Shown piece by piece: positions 6,772 through 10,318 of a stretch of 10,318 nt of DNA (within the stretch, counting starts at the first letter, position 1; every line of letters begins with the position of its first letter). The stretch is from Cryomorphaceae bacterium (GTDB taxonomy: Bacteria; Bacteroidota; Bacteroidia; Flavobacteriales; Schleiferiaceae): positions 1 through 10,318 of the forward strand of contig DMCR01000092.1 in NCBI GenBank assembly GCA_003445735.1, read 5' to 3'. The position numbers and the translations under genes were made by a program. The notes below the pieces were generated by a model. The model was given only the letters and a program-made list of their open reading frames with translations. It did not search any database and was not told where the DNA came from.

Positions 6772-8355
6772 ATGAATACCTTCATTAAGTTTTCCATTGT
6801 CACTGTAGCTGTAACATTACTTGCAAGCTGCGCCGGACCCGAATCTAATACAACTGGTTGGGCAATAAATAATAAAAAGAACGGTGGTTTCCAAGCTAAC
6901 TTGGGCTACCAAGGTCAAGAAACTGGTCCAGGACTCGTGTTCATTGAAGGCGGAAGCTTTATGATGGGCCAAGTCGAAGAGGACTACATAAAAGATTGGA
7001 ATAACTCTCCGAGAAGAGTAACTGTTAGCTCATTCTATATGGATGAGAACGAGGTGACCAACCTAGATTACCGCGAATACCTCTATTGGCTCCGTCGCGT
7101 ATACGATTATGACTACTATCCAGAAATCTATAAGAGTGCCTTGCCAGATACCTTGGTTTGGAGAGATAAACTAGCGTTCAACGATAATTATGTTGAAAAC
7201 TACTTGCGTCATCCCGCATATAATTACTATCCGGTGGTGGGGGTAAGTTGGTTACAAGCACAACGATTTTGTTCTTGGAGAACGGATCGCGTGAATGAAT
7301 CAATTCTTATCAAAGAGGGTATTTTGAAACAGTCCATTGACCAAATGGACGCCGATCACTTTAATACAGAGGTTTATCTCTATAAAGAAGGGGAATATGT
7401 TGCTCAAAATAACAAAGGCCTAAAAGATTTAAATCCGAATAGTATATATGGTAAGGAAGGACGTCCAGCCAGAATTGAGGATGGAATACTCCTTCCGAAG
7501 TACCGCCTGCCTACAGAGGCAGAATGGGAATACGCAGCTTATGCAGACGGTGGACACAGAATTTACAATCGCATAGTTGATAAAAACAAGTATACTTGGA
7601 ACGGGAATAGCGCACGCAATCCTGATAAACAAGAAAGAGGTGATATGGTAGCCAATTTCAAGAGAGGTAGAGGTGATAATATGGGAACATCTGGCTGGCT
7701 TAATGATCAAGCAGATATCACCATGCAAGTACGCTTCTACCCTCCTAACGACTTCGGCTTGTACGACATGGCAGGGAATGTAGCGGAATGGGTTTTGGAT
7801 GTTTACCGTCCTGTATCTTCATACGACCTTACAGATTTCAGAGGATACCGCGGAAATGAATTCAAGCACTTCGACGGCAACTACCAAGACATTGGTTCTT
7901 TGGAAGTATTACAAGATCCACAGAAAGAAGTTCGCAATGGCGATACTGTAATCGTTCGTCTGCCAGGTCAATTACCTACGCGAAGTGTCACCGTAGATGA
8001 AACTGTGAAGCGTCGTAACTACAATAAAAGTGATTACCGCGATTACCTAGATGGCGATCACGAGAGCTCTCAAAACTACGAGAACCCAGTTGAGGAAGGT
8101 GATGCTCCAATGTACGACTACGGTAATAAGTCATTAATCGGAAATACTACACGTGTATACAAAGGTGGTAGCTGGAAAGATCGCGCTTACTGGTTGAGCC
8201 CAGGTACCCGTCGTTTCTTAGAAGAAGACCAAAGTACAGACTACATTGGTTTCCGTTGTGCAATGGATCGCGTAGGTTTCCAGAATTTGAAAGAAGCACG
8301 CAACAAACGCCCAGCAAAAGTGAAGCGTCACAACTTCAAGCGTTACAAAATGTAA
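6772..8355 (+). CDS. gldJ: Gliding motility / T9SS lipoprotein GldJ
   Basis: GldJ is an outer-membrane lipoprotein required for gliding and for a functional T9SS in Flavobacterium johnsoniae, where its loss destabilises GldK. The protein has 527 residues. The signal peptide ends in a lipobox, LASC, with Cys20 as the predicted lipidated residue. A formylglycine-generating-enzyme (SUMF1) fold follows: GGSFMMG at 60-66, SFYMDENEVTN, WRTDRVNE, RLPTEAEWE at 245-253, FGLYDMAGNVAEW at 328-340, GGSW at 465-468 and GFRC at 493-496. The cysteines that bind copper in true FGE are absent after GGSW (KDRAYW is found instead), so it is presumably structural, not catalytic. Features such as DWNNSP, ALPDTLVWRDKL and NYLRHPAYNYYPVVGV point to GldJ and not its relative GldK. 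The C-terminus is strongly basic (KRPAKVKRHNFKRYKM). It follows the porP-family gene by 22 bases and ends 19 bases before a strong terminator. Confidence 0.94.
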   Translation: MNTFIKFSIVTVAVTLLASCAGPESNTTGWAINNKKNGGFQANLGYQGQETGPGLVFIEGGSFMMGQVEEDYIKDWNNSPRRVTVSSFYMDENEVTNLDYREYLYWLRRVYDYDYYPEIYKSALPDTLVWRDKLAFNDNYVENYLRHPAYNYYPVVGVSWLQAQRFCSWRTDRVNESILIKEGILKQSIDQMDADHFNTEVYLYKEGEYVAQNNKGLKDLNPNSIYGKEGRPARIEDGILLPKYRLPTEAEWEYAAYADGGHRIYNRIVDKNKYTWNGNSARNPDKQERGDMVANFKRGRGDNMGTSGWLNDQADITMQVRFYPPNDFGLYDMAGNVAEWVLDVYRPVSSYDLTDFRGYRGNEFKHFDGNYQDIGSLEVLQDPQKEVRNGDTVIVRLPGQLPTRSVTVDETVKRRNYNKSDYRDYLDGDHESSQNYENPVEEGDAPMYDYGNKSLIGNTTRVYKGGSWKDRAYWLSPGTRRFLEEDQSTDYIGFRCAMDRVGFQNLKEARNKRPAKVKRHNFKRYKM

Positions 8356-8374
8356 ACCGACTTTTAACAATATT

Positions 8375-8403
8375 AAACCCTGCCTCTTCGGCGGGGTTTT
8401 TTT
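8375..8403 (+). terminator. Rho-independent terminator of the porP-family/gldJ operon
   Basis: AAACCCTGCC (8375-8384) pairs with GGCGGGGTTT (8390-8399) in a 10-bp stem with one G-U pair and a TCTTC loop. The T-run extends from 8397 to 8403. It begins 19 bases after the gldJ stop codon. This is a classic intrinsic terminator and separates gldJ transcription from murF. Confidence 0.92.
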
Positions 8404-8417
8404 ATACCCTAACTTTC
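8387..8417 (+). promoter_or_regulatory. Possible murF promoter nested in the gldJ terminator
   Basis: TAACTTTC (8410-8417) matches TAnnTTTG at all but the last position. TTCG (8387-8390), 19 bases upstream and inside the terminator hairpin, is three of four to TTTG. Transcription would start near 8422, leaving a leader of about 18 bases before the ATG at 8440. Since the terminator should stop read-through, murF needs a promoter in this short gap, but the motif match is imperfect. Confidence 0.3.
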
Positions 8418-8439
8418 CCTTATCTAATTCATTGTGATC

Positions 8440-9714
8440 ATGACTCCATTCGAGGCCTTCCTTCAATGCAAAGCTGTATCTACCGACACACGCAACATCG
8501 TTCCCGGTTCTGTGTTTTTTGCCCTAAAAGGTATACGCTTCAACGGCAATGATTTTGCACTACAATCATTGGCTGAAGGCGCATCTTATGCCGTCGTCGA
8601 TGAGCCTGTCGGAGAAGATAGCAGACTTTTACAGGTTGAAGACGTACTTATAGCTTTACAAGAATGTGCTAAACAATACCGCAGACATCTTGGCATCCCC
8701 ATCATAGGACTGACCGGCAGTAATGGAAAAACCACCAATAAGGAACTCTTTCACGCGGTACTTTCTACCCAATTCAAAGTGCACGCTACTAAGGGAAACT
8801 TCAATAACCATGTCGGCGTGCCACTGACCTTGCTTGGCATTCCTGAAGATACCGAGCTGGCCGTGGTAGAAATGGGTGCCAACCATCAAGGGGAAATTGC
8901 CCTACTCGCATCCATTTGTGAACCAGATCTGGGCTACATTACAAACTATGGCAAAGCGCATATGGAAGGGTTTGGTGGCATGGAAGGCGTAATTAAAGGC
9001 AAAAGCGAACTGTACGACTTTATTCAATCCCACAAAAACGCATCCGTATTATTAAATACTGATGATCCAATCCAAATTGAGAAGAGTCAAGGATGCCCTA
9101 CAATCACCTTTGGTCAACACAGCGGCCAATACCAATGGCTATCAAAATCTGAAGGAGAGTTTGCCGGCTTGTGTTTCGAGCATGAGAATCGTATACATCA
9201 AATAAAGAGTCAACTCAGCGGATCTTTTAATGAAACGAATATTGCTGCAGCAGTTGCACTCGGCTTGCACTACGGCATTTCCGCTACAAACATCGTGGAA
9301 GCTATCAACTCCTATGTGCCGTCAATGAATAGAGTCGAATGGCGCCAAACCACATATAATAAAGTATTATTAGACGCCTACAATGCTAATCCTACTAGCA
9401 TGTCCTTGTCAGTGGAGAGCTTTGTGAATTGGCATCCAGAAGGCATTTTGATTCTTGGCGATATGTTTGAACTAGGAGCAGCAGCTGAACAAGAGCACGA
9501 GGCAATAGTACAACAGGTTCGTGAATCTAGCATGTTTGACCGATGCATCCTCGTCGGAGCTTTTTTCGAACAAACGTCTTGGGAAGGTGCACATTTTAGA
9601 ACCGCAGCAGAATTGGCCACTTATTGGAATGAAAAAGGCGCCCCGAAGGACGCCCATATCTTATTAAAAGGATCGCGTGGAATTGCACTTGAGCAACTTC
9701 TCCCCTTTCTGTAA
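8440..9714 (+). CDS. murF: UDP-N-acetylmuramoyl-tripeptide--D-alanyl-D-alanine ligase
   Basis: MurF is the cytoplasmic ATP-dependent ligase that joins D-Ala-D-Ala to the UDP-MurNAc-tripeptide, the last soluble step of peptidoglycan precursor synthesis. From the ATG at 8440 it has 424 residues, normal for the family. The N-terminal domain contains STDTRNIVPGSVFFALKG, which contacts the UDP moiety. The ATP-binding P-loop is GLTGSNGKTT at 90-99. NNHVGVPLTLLGI and EMGANHQGEI (EMGANH at 144-149) follow in the central domain. The C-terminal Mur ligase domain has the MurF signature DAYNANPTSM at 312-321, LGDMFELG and KGSRG at 410-414. An in-frame GTG at 8434 would add only two residues, and the ATG is preferred. 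It lies downstream of the gldJ terminator and converges on the acyl-CoA dehydrogenase with no intervening bases. Proximity of murF to gldJ appears to be a recurring arrangement in Flavobacteria, as far as I recall. Confidence 0.95.
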   Translation: MTPFEAFLQCKAVSTDTRNIVPGSVFFALKGIRFNGNDFALQSLAEGASYAVVDEPVGEDSRLLQVEDVLIALQECAKQYRRHLGIPIIGLTGSNGKTTNKELFHAVLSTQFKVHATKGNFNNHVGVPLTLLGIPEDTELAVVEMGANHQGEIALLASICEPDLGYITNYGKAHMEGFGGMEGVIKGKSELYDFIQSHKNASVLLNTDDPIQIEKSQGCPTITFGQHSGQYQWLSKSEGEFAGLCFEHENRIHQIKSQLSGSFNETNIAAAVALGLHYGISATNIVEAINSYVPSMNRVEWRQTTYNKVLLDAYNANPTSMSLSVESFVNWHPEGILILGDMFELGAAAEQEHEAIVQQVRESSMFDRCILVGAFFEQTSWEGAHFRTAAELATYWNEKGAPKDAHILLKGSRGIALEQLLPFL

Positions 9715-10318
9715 TTAGCTATTTTTTATGAGATCTCGGGAGATTACTATCCGCTGAATCTCAGAAGTACCTTCATAGATTTGGGTAATCTTCGCATCAC
9801 GCATCAAACGCTCTACATGGTATTCCTTTACGAAACCGTAACCGCCATGAACCTGAACCGCTTCTGTAGTAACCCACATTGCTGCCTCGGATGCTGCAAG
9901 TTTGGCCATTGCACTTTCCTTGTCATAAGGCAAACCTTGATCTTTCAACCACGCTGCCTTGTAGACCAACAGGCGTGCTTGCTCAATCTTCAATTCCATA
10001 TCGGCTAACTTAAAGGCAATAGCCTGATGGTCATGGATAGGCTGTCCGAAGGTGGTACGCTCTTTAGAATATACCAACGCTAAATCTAATGCACCCTGTG
10101 CAATTCCCAGGGCTTGTGCAGCAATACCAATACGGCCACCACTCAACGTTTTCATGGCAAATTTAAAACCGAAGCCGTCCTCGCCTATTCTATTTTCTTT
10201 TGGCACCTTAACGTCATTAAATAACAACGTATGCGTATCTGAACCGCGGATACCTAATTTATCTTCTTTCTTTCCAACCACGAAACCGTCCATCCCCTTC
10301 TCAACGATTAATACATTG
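9715..10318 (-). CDS. Acyl-CoA dehydrogenase, short-chain/butyryl-CoA type (N-terminus cut by window edge)
   Basis: This is an FAD-dependent acyl-CoA dehydrogenase that introduces the alpha-beta double bond in acyl-CoA during fatty-acid or branched-chain amino-acid breakdown, passing electrons to ETF. The frame is open to the right edge (reading NVLIVEKGMDGF at the start of the visible part), so about 200 C-terminal residues of a typical 380 are present. Visible landmarks are GSDTHTLLFNDVKVP at the end of the middle beta domain, SGGRIGIAAQALGIAQGA, the YSKERTTFGQPIHDHQAIAF segment, VHGGYGFVKEYHVERLMRDA, and YEGTSEIQR. The first Glu of that last motif (codon 9774-9772) is at the catalytic-base position of short- and medium-chain enzymes. 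The internal ATG at 10293 is not the true start. The stop codon directly abuts that of murF on the other strand. The exact chain-length or substrate class cannot be settled from this half. Confidence 0.93.
   Translation of the reverse strand, partial: NVLIVEKGMDGFVVGKKEDKLGIRGSDTHTLLFNDVKVPKENRIGEDGFGFKFAMKTLSGGRIGIAAQALGIAQGALDLALVYSKERTTFGQPIHDHQAIAFKLADMELKIEQARLLVYKAAWLKDQGLPYDKESAMAKLAASEAAMWVTTEAVQVHGGYGFVKEYHVERLMRDAKITQIYEGTSEIQRIVISRDLIKNS

Noticed and set aside
6772..8355. GldK, or an active formylglycine-generating enzyme, instead of GldJ
   Set aside because: The family-specific stretches and the murF/porU neighbourhood fit GldJ; no gldL-gldM-gldN follow as they would after gldK, and the FGE cysteines are missing.
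1..10318. A new defence, mobile or RNA-based system in the window
   Set aside because: No direct-repeat arrays, transposase, integrase, nuclease, tRNA or long non-coding stretch is visible. All gaps are under 130 bases and every gene falls into a known family.

Overview
The window looks like a chromosomal segment of a gliding or type IX-secreting member of the phylum Bacteroidota, most likely order Flavobacteriales. The evidence is a near-textbook GldJ lipoprotein, PorU and PorV of the type IX secretion system (T9SS), a PorP/SprF-family outer-membrane protein, and promoter-like sites of the Bacteroidota type (TTTG / TAnnTTTG). No phage, transposon, CRISPR array, tRNA or rRNA is visible.

Layout, left to right: (1) pdhA, the E1 alpha subunit of pyruvate dehydrogenase, minus strand, cut by the left edge. 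(2) A 124-base gap with a good pdhA promoter candidate. (3) porV and (4) porU, minus strand, transcribed in the order porU-porV with about 30 bases between them. (5) A divergent intergenic region of about 120 bases. (6) A porP/sprF-family gene and (7) gldJ, plus strand, 22 bases apart, closed by a strong intrinsic terminator. (8) murF, plus strand, probably with its own promoter. (9) The C-terminal half of an acyl-CoA dehydrogenase, minus strand, whose stop codon directly abuts that of murF, cut by the right edge.

Four of the seven genes form one envelope machine. PorU is the gingipain-like sortase on the cell surface, and PorV is the outer-membrane barrel that delivers CTD-bearing cargo to it. 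GldJ is an outer-membrane lipoprotein needed for gliding and T9SS assembly. The PorP-like protein probably links the trans-envelope complex to an outer-membrane or surface partner. murF adds the last amino acids (D-Ala-D-Ala) to the peptidoglycan precursor. pdhA and the acyl-CoA dehydrogenase are housekeeping metabolism.

All coding frames read through without visible frameshifts. The main uncertainties are start codons: porU has no ATG at a sensible place, and porV and murF each offer an in-frame GTG just upstream of a better ATG. The genes belong to known families. The points most worth a second look are the insertion of a PorP-like gene between porU and gldJ, the porU start/promoter overlap, and the zero-gap convergent junction.
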